Assembly: GCA_963826505.1 (NCBI GenBank)
Contig: CAWGXG010000008.1
Location: 1,612,001 to 1,676,000 of the forward strand
Reading direction: 5' to 3'
Source: CAWGXG01 sp963826505
GTDB taxonomy: Bacteria; Chloroflexota; Anaerolineae; Aggregatilineales; Aggregatilineaceae
DNA length: 64,000 nucleotides
Position 1 is the first letter of the stretch. The number at the start of each line of letters is the position of its first letter. The notes under the pieces are model-generated. The model worked only from the letters and a program-made list of their open reading frames with translations. It searched no databases and was not told the DNA's origin. The position numbers were made by a program, and so were the translations under genes. Positions 1 through 8,437 of this stretch are shown here, piece by piece.

Positions 1-843
1 TACGATCACAATCGACGCACCGACAAAGCCGGTCTCTTCCGCGATAACGCTGAAGATGAAGTCCGTGTGGCGCACGCGCAAAAAGCGCCCGCGCGTCTGC
101 GAGCCATTGGCGTAGCCCTTGCCCATCAGCCCACCGGATCCGATGCTGATCAACGCCTGGTCAATGTTGTATTGGGCGTCCTTGTCGGAGCCGGGGAACG
201 CAAACGACACTATGCGCTGGCGCTGGTACGGTTCCATGCGCTGCCACAAGACCGGCATCATGATCAGTCCGGTCAGCACGAACAGCCCCAGGTGTTTGAG
301 TCGCAGCCCGGCGGCCCACACCATCACGAACCATACAAACGCGATAACCGACGTCGTGCCCAGATCGGGCTGGATGAAGATCATCCCGGCGGGCACGGCG
401 ATATGTCCCAGCGAGATCAACACGGTGCGCAGCCGGCCCATATCTTCATAGTGATCCGCGAGATGCTGACCGAGCGTGACCACCAGCAGAATCTTGCCCA
501 ATTCCGAGGGCTGCACCTGCAAGCCGACGTTCAACCAGCTCTGCGCACCCGCCGCGCCGACCGCGCCTAAGCCCGCCACCAGCCCTAGAATGAACAGTAC
601 AAAACTGTAGATGAAGGTGTGCAGGCTGCCCAGCAAACGGTAATCGATCGAGGCCATGATGAACATCACGGCCACTCCAACGAACGTAAACTGAATTTGA
701 CTGGGAACACGGCTGATCAGATCGGTATCGACGGCATCCAGGGTCGCGCTGCGAATGAACAGGATGCCGATGATAATCAACAGGAGAGTTACACCCAACA
801 GCGTGAAATCAAAATCACGCCAGATATTCGGTTTGGTCTGCAT
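1..843 (-). CDS. rodA: RodA/FtsW-family SEDS glycosyltransferase, cut by the left edge
   Basis: SEDS-family polymerase that builds glycan strands from lipid II in the membrane, paired with a class B PBP. The frame opens at an ATG at 843 (MQTKPNIWRDFDF) and leaves the window after about 281 residues, within the stretch FSVIAEETGFVGA that is typical of the family. Several membrane segments are visible, with QPSELGK at about residues 111-117 and QPDLGT at about 158-163. RodA is preferred over FtsW because PBP2 and MreBCD lie just upstream on the same strand. A terminator at 931-958 separates it from minE, so it probably has its own promoter. The C-terminus is not in the window. Confidence 0.9.
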   Translation of the reverse strand, partial: MQTKPNIWRDFDFTLLGVTLLLIIIGILFIRSATLDAVDTDLISRVPSQIQFTFVGVAVMFIMASIDYRLLGSLHTFIYSFVLFILGLVAGLGAVGAAGAQSWLNVGLQVQPSELGKILLVVTLGQHLADHYEDMGRLRTVLISLGHIAVPAGMIFIQPDLGTTSVIAFVWFVMVWAAGLRLKHLGLFVLTGLIMMPVLWQRMEPYQRQRIVSFAFPGSDKDAQYNIDQALISIGSGGLMGKGYANGSQTRGRFLRVRHTDFIFSVIAEETGFVGASIVIV

Positions 844-930
844 ACGTCACAACTCATTCCAACTCAGTTACGCTACCAACACAGGTCGAATCAATCCGCC
901 CGCCATTATAGCGAGTGGGGAACACATGGC

Positions 931-958
931 AACAAAAACAGGGCACACCTCGCCCTGT
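931..958 (-). terminator. Rho-independent terminator after minE
   Basis: Read on the minus strand, a 7-bp stem (952-958 with 938-944) with a 7-base loop is followed by TTTTTGTT. It lies 48 bases past the minE stop and before rodA, so it should end transcription of the mre-min run. Confidence 0.75.
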
Positions 959-1005
959 GATCGGCCTGCGCCCTGGTTATCCGGCTGTGTGTTGGCGCGC
1001 CGCGT

Positions 1006-1428
1006 TCAGTCGTCGTCGGATTCCGGCTCGTCGATCCATTCCGGATCGGCTGCCAACTCAACATCAAACTCGGCCGGCGCGTCTGGTTGCGCCTCAGCGG
1101 GCAAATCGGTCGCCGAGATTTCGACCGAAAGGCCCATTTCATGCGTGTCACCGCCTTCGGGCGGCTGGTAATCGTGCTCGCGCTGGAGCGGAATATCGGC
1201 CACAAGGAAATGCTTGCGTTCGCGCTGCTCGATCTTGATCTGCACGTCCATCGCGTCGATCGGGATATAGCGCCGGATCACCTCGATGATCTCCGCTTGC
1301 ATTTCGGCCAGTTTTTCTGGCGCGAGATCAGAGCGATCGCTAACCAGGACCAACTTCAACCGCTGCTTGGCGATTTCGGCACTGGTCGGTTCCCGCCGTC
1401 CTTTTAAGCGCTCGAATAATGAAGACAT
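1006..1428 (-). CDS. minE: Cell division topological specificity factor MinE
   Basis: MinE stimulates MinD ATPase and drives Min oscillation or positioning, keeping the division ring at mid-cell. The protein has 140 residues against about 90 for typical MinE. Residues 1-85 carry the core: an N-terminal amphipathic start (MSSLFERLKG), the MinD-contact helix around QRLKLVLVSDRSDL, and the dimerisation region ending near HFLVADIPL. The remaining ~55 residues form an acidic tail (ending EPESDDD) outside the usual domain. It follows minD by 19 bases and is the last gene before the terminator at 931-958. Confidence 0.92.
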   Translation of the reverse strand: MSSLFERLKGRREPTSAEIAKQRLKLVLVSDRSDLAPEKLAEMQAEIIEVIRRYIPIDAMDVQIKIEQRERKHFLVADIPLQREHDYQPPEGGDTHEMGLSVEISATDLPAEAQPDAPAEFDVELAADPEWIDEPESDDD

Positions 1429-1447
1429 CGATCATCCCCGTCTAAGG

Positions 1448-2260
1448 CTAAAGAACGGACATGCCGATCCGGCGAAGTAGCCATCGCCAGACCCCACCCT
1501 TCTTGGGCTCGATCTCATCCATCGGCACATTCTCACCCGCGATGCGCCGTGCGATGCGGTGAAACGCCTGTCCCGCCGGGCTGTTCTTGTTGTCCAGCGT
1601 GAGCGGCGACCCCCGGTTTGACGACACCAGGATCAGCTCATCTTCCGGAATGATGCCCAACAGGCGAATAGACAGAATTTCCAGCACGTCGTTGACCGAG
1701 AGCATGTCGCCGCGCCGGATCATTTCGGGCTTGGCACGATTGATGACCAGGCTCGACGGGAGCTTGCGCGCGTCGGCTTCGAGCAGACCAATGATACGGT
1801 CCGCGTCGCGCACGGCAGGCGCTTCGGGGTTGGTCACGACGATAACCTCGTCGGCCGGAGCCACGGCGTTGCGAAAACCCCATTCGATTCCCGCAGGGCT
1901 GTCGATCAGGATAAAATCGTAACTTTCGCGCAATTGGTTGGTCAGCAGAACCATGTCCTGCGGGCTGACCGCCGTCTTGTCGCGGGTTTGCGCGGCAGGC
2001 AGCAGGTACAGATCCGGCAAGCGTTTGTCCTTGACCATGGCCTGCCGCAGCTTGCAGCGCCCTTCCACCACGTCTACCAGATCGTAGACGATGCGGTTTT
2101 CCAGCCCCATGACCACGTCAAGATTGCGCAAGCCAATGTCGGCATCGATACAGACGACCCGCTTGTTAAGAGTCGCCAGCGCCACGGCCAGGTTGGCGGT
2201 AGCAGTCGTCTTGCCCACGCCGCCCTTGCCGGACGTAATCGTGATAATTCGCGCCCCCAT
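1448..2260 (-). CDS. minD: Septum site-determining ATPase MinD
   Basis: ParA/MinD-type ATPase that binds the membrane in its ATP form and recruits MinC. The 270-residue length is usual. The deviant Walker A motif GKGGVGKTT is at residues 11-19, and the switch region IDADIGLRNLD follows at about 38-48. The C-terminus (WRWLLRRIGMSVL) is the expected amphipathic membrane-targeting helix. The start at 2260 has AAAGGA a few bases upstream. It sits between minC and minE in a minus-strand operon. Confidence 0.97.
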   Translation of the reverse strand: MGARIITITSGKGGVGKTTATANLAVALATLNKRVVCIDADIGLRNLDVVMGLENRIVYDLVDVVEGRCKLRQAMVKDKRLPDLYLLPAAQTRDKTAVSPQDMVLLTNQLRESYDFILIDSPAGIEWGFRNAVAPADEVIVVTNPEAPAVRDADRIIGLLEADARKLPSSLVINRAKPEMIRRGDMLSVNDVLEILSIRLLGIIPEDELILVSSNRGSPLTLDNKNSPAGQAFHRIARRIAGENVPMDEIEPKKGGVWRWLLRRIGMSVL

Positions 2261-2333
2261 CCAGCATCCTTTCGTCAGGCGCCGCCGCGCAGCCCACCCG
2301 CGTAGACGCGCCCCCGTATGACCTCAACGGTCG

Positions 2334-3032
2334 TCATTCCCACGCCACCGCCTCGATCCGCCCGTTGCGCACCATCGCTCTTTCGGGCCGGGGCCGGCGG
2401 CGTTTATCCTCTGGCGAAATCGTAATATACCCCGCAATGCGCAGCTGCAACGGCGCGAGATAGAGCGCACACACCGTCGCCGATTCGTCGCCGCGCGCGC
2501 CCGCATGGACTCTTCCACGCAGCCGCCCCCACACGATCACATCGCCTGCCGCGACGATTTCCGCCCCGGCGTTGACGTCGCCCAGCACGATCACATGCCC
2601 GTCGCTGTGAACAGTGCGCCCGTTGCGCAGCGTCCGCTTGATCAACACACCGGGTGTGCCGCGCTCCTCCGGGTCGATGGGCGGCGGCATGGGCGGCAAA
2701 GCATCTTCTTCTTCGGGCGCTTCCAGGTCGGGCTGTGAGAGATCGGTTTTCAACCCCAATTTCTGCGCCGCGCCTACCGTGGACACGCTGTCGCTCAACA
2801 CGCCCAACAAGCTGATATCGCGCTTCGACAGCAGCTTCTGGACATTCGCCAGGTCTTGACGGCGCACTTCGCGCGTCCCCAGCGACAACGTGACCTGTCC
2901 ACCCCGGAAGAAACTTCCCTGCGAGTCGATCACCGTCATCAAGTGATTGGCGACATCCGACCATTTGCCGTCCGGTTTGACGGTGACGAGCAGCCCTTGT
3001 TTGATCCCCTTGAACGTAATCGAATCATCCAT
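2334..3032 (-). CDS. minC: Septum site-determining protein MinC
   Basis: MinC blocks FtsZ assembly away from mid-cell when held at the membrane by MinD. The 232-residue protein has the two-domain layout: an N-terminal FtsZ-inhibiting domain (about residues 1-105), a Pro-rich linker (LPPMPPPIDPEE), and the C-terminal beta-helix (about 128-222) with the diagnostic VIVLGDVNAGAEIVAAGDV and the MinD-contact stretch WGRLRGRVHAG. It is the first min gene; 245 bases separate it from mrdA upstream. That gap holds a long imperfect inverted repeat (CGCAGAGG near 3214-3221 with its complement near 3256-3263) that may limit read-through from mrdA. Confidence 0.93.
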   Translation of the reverse strand: MDDSITFKGIKQGLLVTVKPDGKWSDVANHLMTVIDSQGSFFRGGQVTLSLGTREVRRQDLANVQKLLSKRDISLLGVLSDSVSTVGAAQKLGLKTDLSQPDLEAPEEEDALPPMPPPIDPEERGTPGVLIKRTLRNGRTVHSDGHVIVLGDVNAGAEIVAAGDVIVWGRLRGRVHAGARGDESATVCALYLAPLQLRIAGYITISPEDKRRRPRPERAMVRNGRIEAVAWE

Positions 3033-3277
3033 AATGCCGAGGGTCTACGCTATCCTTTCCAAAGGCAGAAGCCCGCCGCGCGATCGGCACAGCTTTCGCG
3101 CCACACACAGCGCCGAGCTTGATCATAACTATACTCATTTTCGAAACACGTGCTATTCACGCCGGGGAAAACGGGGCCGTGCCACGTTCGGAGCGAAAAA
3201 CTCGCCGTCGAGAGCGCAGAGGAAAAACGCAGGTGCACGTGCCGCCTTGTGCTCTCCCTCTGCGTCCCGGCGCGGCC

Positions 3278-5578
3278 CTACTGTTGAGCACGCTCCGTCT
3301 TGAGCTTGAAGTAGGCGTTCAGCACATCCTGAATCACAGGCGCTGCCACGCCCGACCCTTCACCGCCGTTATAGACAAACGCAATCGCAATGATTTCGGG
3401 ATTCTCATAGGGCGCATAGCCCACATACCAGGCGTGCGCGGGCCACTGTCCTGGCACACAGAGCCGCAGTGAGCTGGCGATGTCGTCGCAATATTCCGCT
3501 GTGCCGGTCTTGCCCGCCACGTTGACGTATGGCAGCGCCGCTAACGATGCTGTCCCGACCAGCACCGCCTCGCGCATACCGCGCTGTACCCAGCCGATCG
3601 ACCAGTCGGTCGCGAAAGGCGGCAGATATTTGTGATTGGTCACCGTCTCGCTTTCGCGATTCAGACTGTCAAACTCCAACGGGTCACACACGCCCGCGTT
3701 GAAGGTGTAGTTGTAGGGGATGTTGACCGTGTACTTGACCCAGTCCTTGACGTCGTCGTCCGGATTGGGATCGCGATCATACTGCGAGCGATTGGTTTGC
3801 AGCTTCTTGGCACACAGGTCCTCGTCGTACCACTCGCTATCCGTCTCACACGTACAGGCGATGCTGTTCTGCCCCTGGATGAGCATATCCTCTTGCAGCA
3901 GCAGGACGACGTCTTGATCGGGGCGCGGCACGACGGTGCGGTCGACATGCGGATCGAATTTCTGCAGGATATTGCCGTTCGCGTCCTGCAAATTCATGAT
4001 GATCTGCGGCTGCCAGAGCGTGCCCCCGTTGGCGATCGTGGCCACCGCCGACAACAACTGGAGCGGTGTCACCGTGACGTATCCCTGACCAAAGGCCGCG
4101 TTATACGTGTCGCCAGTTGACCAACTCTCCCCGTAATTACGGCGCTTCCATTGGGCGTCAGGCATTCGTCCTGCCAGCTCGCCGGGCAGCTCGATGCCCA
4201 GCTCGGAGCCTATGCCGAAGGCCGTCGCCCAGCGGTACAGATCGAAAATTCCCAGCCCGCCAGGACGCAGCGAATTGGGATTCACGTCGGGGTTACCCCC
4301 GCCGACCTGGTAGAAATACACGTCGCAACTTTGCGCGATACCTTTCAACAGCGCCACCGAGCCGTGACCGTCGCGCTTCCAGCAGACGAAGGTCTGGCCC
4401 GCGTTGGACTGATCCAGCGCCGCATACTGGTTAGGCAGCACGAGACGCCCCGGGCAGTTGAGCGGTTGGTCCGGCGAAATGACTTTTTCCTCAAGCGCAC
4501 CCATGGCCGTGATCAATTTCCAAACCGAGCCGGGCGGATACAATGCGCTGATGGCGTGGTTCACCAGCGGCTTGAGCTGGTCACCCGCCTGACTGTAGTA
4601 GTAATCGGCATCGATGTTGCGCGCAAAGCGCGTATTGTCATACGTTGGCCAACTGACCAGCGCGAGAATCTCGCCGTTGCGGGGATCCATCGCGATGACG
4701 ACGCCCTGCTGAGTGATGACGCGCCCGGCGTCGGCATTCACGATATTGAGGCGGCGCGTCAGCGCTTCCTGGGCGGCTTCTTGCAGTTGGAGATCGATCG
4801 TCAACTGGACGGTTTTTCCGGCTTCGCGAGGCTGCTCGTCGACCATACGCAACTTCTCACCGGCCACGTCGACGACCCAGGTCTGAGTACCACGCGTCCC
4901 GGCGAGGTCATCCTCGAAGTACGCCTCGATCCCGGCATAGCCGATGCGGTCAAAGGCTGGATCATAGCCCAGCTCGCGCAAACGCGTTTCTTCTTCCGGG
5001 CCGATCGGCCCCAGATAACCGATGATCTGCGTCGTGCTCGCGCCAGTCGTGTACTGGCGCACGGATGCCACCTGCACCGAAACGCCCGGCAGCAGCTGCG
5101 ATTGCTCTTGGATCTGCGCCATAACTTCGTACGGTACGTCGGTGGCCACCACCACCGCGCGGTACGGCGCGATACCGGCCCCTTCGCGTACCATCTCATC
5201 CAGGCTGCGCTCAGTTGTGCGCCCGGCGGCATCGGCGACAGCCCGTGTCGCGGGTACGTCGATCAGCGCGGACAGCCGATTGTACACGTCCAACACCGCG
5301 GCCGGATCGTTGGGCAGCCCGGCGGGCGTGATCGAAACATTGTAAGCGGGATCATTCTTGGCAAGCGGAGTCCCAGATCGATCGAGGATCGCGCCACGCG
5401 GCGCGGGAATCAGCGAGATTTGCAGCCGGTTTTCCTCAGAGTCTGCCAGAAATTGATTACCTCGCACGAACTGCAAATCCGCCATACGGATGACAAGCAC
5501 CAGCAGCGAACAAATCACGATGGCCTGAAAAAACAGCAGCCTCCATCCTTGAAACGGTAGAATCCGCCGGTTATTCAT
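3278..5578 (-). CDS. mrdA: Penicillin-binding protein 2 (class B transpeptidase) with a Cys-rich insertion
   Basis: Elongasome transpeptidase that cross-links side-wall peptidoglycan with RodA and MreBCD. One N-terminal membrane anchor (residues 13-30) precedes the dimerisation domain and the transpeptidase domain. The active-site motifs are SVWK at 351-354, SCD at 417-419 (PBP2 enzymes use SxD) and KTGT at 690-693. At 766 residues it is over 100 longer than usual. The excess lies mostly at about 571-660, between the second and third motifs, and is acidic and rich in Cys (CTC at 575-577, C589, C631). Two further Cys follow the KTGT motif (C697, C707). mreD lies 98 bases upstream. Confidence 0.93.
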   Translation of the reverse strand: MNNRRILPFQGWRLLFFQAIVICSLLVLVIRMADLQFVRGNQFLADSEENRLQISLIPAPRGAILDRSGTPLAKNDPAYNVSITPAGLPNDPAAVLDVYNRLSALIDVPATRAVADAAGRTTERSLDEMVREGAGIAPYRAVVVATDVPYEVMAQIQEQSQLLPGVSVQVASVRQYTTGASTTQIIGYLGPIGPEEETRLRELGYDPAFDRIGYAGIEAYFEDDLAGTRGTQTWVVDVAGEKLRMVDEQPREAGKTVQLTIDLQLQEAAQEALTRRLNIVNADAGRVITQQGVVIAMDPRNGEILALVSWPTYDNTRFARNIDADYYYSQAGDQLKPLVNHAISALYPPGSVWKLITAMGALEEKVISPDQPLNCPGRLVLPNQYAALDQSNAGQTFVCWKRDGHGSVALLKGIAQSCDVYFYQVGGGNPDVNPNSLRPGGLGIFDLYRWATAFGIGSELGIELPGELAGRMPDAQWKRRNYGESWSTGDTYNAAFGQGYVTVTPLQLLSAVATIANGGTLWQPQIIMNLQDANGNILQKFDPHVDRTVVPRPDQDVVLLLQEDMLIQGQNSIACTCETDSEWYDEDLCAKKLQTNRSQYDRDPNPDDDVKDWVKYTVNIPYNYTFNAGVCDPLEFDSLNRESETVTNHKYLPPFATDWSIGWVQRGMREAVLVGTASLAALPYVNVAGKTGTAEYCDDIASSLRLCVPGQWPAHAWYVGYAPYENPEIIAIAFVYNGGEGSGVAAPVIQDVLNAYFKLKTERAQQ

Positions 5579-5676
5579 TGCGTCACACTCTCACAACTCA
5601 CTTATTCCAATACAGGTCAAAACCATGGTGTTCTCACTGGATTTTGAGACCCAGCGATTGAGAGTCTTCCAAACGG

Positions 5677-6183
5677 TCATTGTCCCAACCGAACACGCCG
5701 GGGGGTCAGCCAACGGTATACTAACCCTACGACGCGATAGACCGGCAGGATCAACAGCATGTTATACACGGCGGTTGGCAGCGTCACGTAAACCAACCCC
5801 TGCCCTACCGGCACCGAAATTCCAACCAAGATCAGCGCCAGCAGCAACCCGATATGGTAGATCACGGTGCCCACACCCGCCACTAACGGCGGGATCAACA
5901 CGTTGCCGCGCCCGACACGGCCGAACAGCATGTCGGCTACAAACGCCACGATCACCAGCCCCAATGCCGACGATCCGAGCGGCGCGACCGAAAACCAGTC
6001 TTGCAGCACTCCGCCGATGATCGCCCACAGCAGCGCGTCCTGCACATCGGCCATCAGCGCCCACGACACTACGAGCAGAAAGACCAGATCGGGCGCACCG
6101 CCCCCGATCCGGAATAGACTCATCACTGTTGCGTTCAACAGCGCAGCCAGCAGCAAAATGGGAATGCCGATATACCGACCCAT
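5677..6183 (-). CDS. mreD: Rod shape-determining protein MreD
   Basis: Polytopic membrane protein of the elongasome. The 168 residues are almost all hydrophobic, with about five membrane segments, as expected of MreD; the family is poorly conserved, so the call rests on topology, length and position. It lies 32 bases after mreC and 98 bases before the PBP2 gene, the classical mreBCD-mrdA order. AAGGG lies a few bases upstream of the ATG at 6183. Confidence 0.88.
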   Translation of the reverse strand: MGRYIGIPILLLAALLNATVMSLFRIGGGAPDLVFLLVVSWALMADVQDALLWAIIGGVLQDWFSVAPLGSSALGLVIVAFVADMLFGRVGRGNVLIPPLVAGVGTVIYHIGLLLALILVGISVPVGQGLVYVTLPTAVYNMLLILPVYRVVGLVYRWLTPRRVRLGQ

Positions 6184-6215
6184 CGTACCCTTACAGCCCT
6201 ATGGGCCGGATCACG

Positions 6216-7070
6216 CTAAGGCGCGGTCTGTCCTTGATCGCGCTGAAACACAGACAAATCAACCGGCTCGAAGTTGATGATCACCTGGACGATCTCCAGC
6301 CGGCCAAAATCCACCAGGCTGCGCACGCGCGCTTCCTGGTACAGTTCATTCTCCGACAACGACACGCTGAGCACCGTCCCCACCAGCAAATTCGCGGGGA
6401 GCATCTGCCCCAGGCCGTTGGTCATGACGCGGTCGCCTTCCTGGACCTGGGCGTCAATGGGGATGAACGACATCACCAGATCGCCGCCCAACTGCCCGAA
6501 CACAACGCCATCTTCACGCGTCGTTTGCAGGCGCGCGTTGACTTTGCTGTTCGGATCGCTCACCAGCAGCACCTCTGCCCCGGTCGCAGACACCTGTGTC
6601 ACGCGCCCGACCAGCCCCAACTCCGTCACGACCGGGTCGAGAAACCCGACACCGTCGCGCCGCCCACAGTTGATCTGGATGGCGCGCACAAAACCGACCG
6701 TGTCCGTGCCGATCACGTCGCACGTCGCGTATTCCTGATCCTCCGGGCCAAACTGGTTGTAATTGAGCAGCGCGGCCAGACGGTCATAATCCGCGCCTTT
6801 CTCGTAGAGCTGCGCCAGGTCCGCCTGGTAAATGGCGAGCGCCTCTTCCAGATCGCGATTGCGCTGTTCCAACTGCTGGTAATTCGCCATCTGGTCGACC
6901 AGGGCGCTGGCCGCGTGTGTCGGATTGCCGATGACGGTTTCGATCAACGTCAGCGGCACGGCGACCACGCCTTCCAACGGTGTGAAAGCGCCCTGCACGC
7001 TGAAGTACAACAGCGCCATCACGATCAGCAGCGCGATCGCAAATGATACAACACGATTCCCTCGTAACAT
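6216..7070 (-). CDS. mreC: Rod shape-determining protein MreC
   Basis: Extracytoplasmic scaffold of the elongasome that links MreB, MreD and PBP2. The 284 residues include one N-terminal membrane segment (about 8-25), a coiled coil (about 60-95, QQLEQRNRDLEEALAIYQAD), and the beta-rich MreC domain with its DGVGFLDPVVTELGLVGRVT stretch and ATGAEVLLVSDPNSKV. A GAGGGA site lies upstream of the ATG. It follows mreB after 153 bases that contain a GC-rich hairpin (7130-7157). Confidence 0.94.
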   Translation of the reverse strand: MLRGNRVVSFAIALLIVMALLYFSVQGAFTPLEGVVAVPLTLIETVIGNPTHAASALVDQMANYQQLEQRNRDLEEALAIYQADLAQLYEKGADYDRLAALLNYNQFGPEDQEYATCDVIGTDTVGFVRAIQINCGRRDGVGFLDPVVTELGLVGRVTQVSATGAEVLLVSDPNSKVNARLQTTREDGVVFGQLGGDLVMSFIPIDAQVQEGDRVMTNGLGQMLPANLLVGTVLSVSLSENELYQEARVRSLVDFGRLEIVQVIINFEPVDLSVFQRDQGQTAP

Positions 7071-7129
7071 GCGCGATCCCTCATAACCCCGGCCTGATTA
7101 TAGCGCAGCGGCGCCCCCCGTCGAACACA

Positions 7130-7157
7130 ACGCCCCGAACCAACCGATCCGGGGCGT
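7130..7157 (-). terminator. GC-rich hairpin between mreB and mreC
   Basis: An 8-bp perfect stem (ACGCCCCG with CGGGGCGT) and a 12-base loop is followed on the minus strand by TGTGTTCG, a poor U-tract. It could be a partial terminator or RNA-stabilising stem that gives mreB more transcript than mreCD; this is inference. Confidence 0.45.
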
Positions 7158-7223
7158 CGCCTGTCATCATCTCATGGTCCAACCGGACACCTGCGCGCCG
7201 GTCCAAGGTCATCGCCTGCACGC

Positions 7224-8288
7224 CTAATGCTGAGTCGAGCCGCGCTCCAACCCGGCCAGCAGCGAATACAGGTTGTCGTAATCTTCCAGGATGCGGCCCG
7301 CGCCGCGCGCGACGCACGTCATCGCGTCTTCGGCCAGCCACACGCGCACATTGACTTCGTCCGCCACGCGCTCGCACAGCCCTTTGAGCTGGCTGCCGCC
7401 GCCCGCCATGCAGATCCCGGACTCCATCAGGTCGGACACCAGTTCCGGCGGCGTTTCGTCCAGCGCATCGCGGATCGTGTCGATGACGATGCTAACCGAG
7501 GGATTGAGCGCCTCGCGCAGCTCGATCGACGAGACTTCGACCGCTTCGGGCAGGCCGGTGACCAGGTTGCGCCCACGCAGGACCATCGTGCGCTCTTCGG
7601 GCAGCGGATACGCCGACCCGATCTCGATCTTGGCGCGCTCGGCGGTGCGTTCCCCGATCAGCATGTTGTACTTGGAGCGCATGTACTGGACGATATCCTC
7701 GTCCATCTCGTCACCCGCCACGCGGATCGAGCGGCTGATCACGATGCCGCCCAGCGAGAAGATCGCGACTTCCGTCGTGCCGCCGCCGATGTCCACCACC
7801 ATGCTGCCGCGCGTCTCCTGAATGGGCAGACCCGCGCCAATCGCGGCGGCGACCGGCTCCTCGATCAGAAAGGCTTCGCGCGCCCCGGCGCTGATCGTCG
7901 CATCATAGACGGCGCGTTTTTCCACTTCGGTCACGCCCGAGGGAATGCCGACCACGACGCGCGGGCGCGGGATGGGCACCCAGCTTTGTTCGTGGGCCTT
8001 GCGGATGAAGTAGTCCAGCATGGCCTCGGTGATCTCGAATTCGCTGATTACGCCGTCGCGCAGGGGCCGCACCACCATAAATTTAGACGTCGGCGTCTTT
8101 CCAAACATTTCTTTGGCTTCGCGCCCGACACTGATCGGGCGGCGCGTTTTGCGCTCTATGGCTACATACGACGGCTCATTGATAACAATGCCCTTTCCTC
8201 GCACGCTGACCAGGGTATTTGCCGTTCCCAGGTCAATGCCAATATCGAGCGAAAACAGGCCCAGAAGCCAGTCCAGTGGGCTAACCAA
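7224..8288 (-). CDS. mreB: Actin-like rod shape protein MreB
   Basis: Bacterial actin that forms membrane-associated filaments and orients side-wall synthesis. The 354-residue length is usual. The phosphate-1 loop LDIGIDLGTANTLV (about 14-27) and the phosphate-2 motif VVDIGGGTTEVAIFSLGG (about 164-181) are clear. No ATG lies near the N-terminus; the frame begins with TTG at 8288, backed by a GAGGGGAG site about nine bases upstream and an extended -10 promoter at 8324. It is the first gene of the mreBCD-mrdA-minCDE run. Confidence 0.97.
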   Translation of the reverse strand: MVSPLDWLLGLFSLDIGIDLGTANTLVSVRGKGIVINEPSYVAIERKTRRPISVGREAKEMFGKTPTSKFMVVRPLRDGVISEFEITEAMLDYFIRKAHEQSWVPIPRPRVVVGIPSGVTEVEKRAVYDATISAGAREAFLIEEPVAAAIGAGLPIQETRGSMVVDIGGGTTEVAIFSLGGIVISRSIRVAGDEMDEDIVQYMRSKYNMLIGERTAERAKIEIGSAYPLPEERTMVLRGRNLVTGLPEAVEVSSIELREALNPSVSIVIDTIRDALDETPPELVSDLMESGICMAGGGSQLKGLCERVADEVNVRVWLAEDAMTCVARGAGRILEDYDNLYSLLAGLERGSTQH

Positions 8289-8323
8289 CGGTGTGCACTC
8301 CCCTCATACGACGTGTCGGCGGC

Positions 8324-8353
8324 ATTATACCACGCGGCGCGGTTCAGCGTCAG
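8324..8353 (-). promoter_or_regulatory. Promoter for the mreB operon
   Basis: On the minus strand CTGACG, an 18-base spacer and TATAAT preceded by TGG (an extended -10), about 36 bases before the TTG start of mreB. Confidence 0.65.
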
Positions 8354-8392
8354 CGCATTCATGAAATACTCATCAAAAATCCAACCGAAACC

Positions 8393-8424
8393 GGGGACGC
8401 GCTAACCATCCCGTTGGCGTCCCC
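8393..8424 (-). terminator. Terminator of the phosphohexomutase gene
   Basis: A 7-bp stem (GGGGACG at 8393-8399 with CGTCCCC at 8418-8424), extended by partial inner pairing, lies 14 bases after the stop at 8438. On the minus strand it is followed after a short spacer by ATTTTTG. Confidence 0.55.
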
Positions 8425-8437
8425 TGGCCCGATGCGC

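Noticed and set aside
4151..5560. 469-codon plus-strand open frame
   Set aside because: Antisense shadow of the PBP2 gene; its translation is Arg/His/Val-rich without motifs, and the minus strand carries SVWK, SCD and KTGT.
7227..8405. 392-codon plus-strand open frame
   Set aside because: Antisense of mreB; high GC at third positions keeps the opposite frame open.
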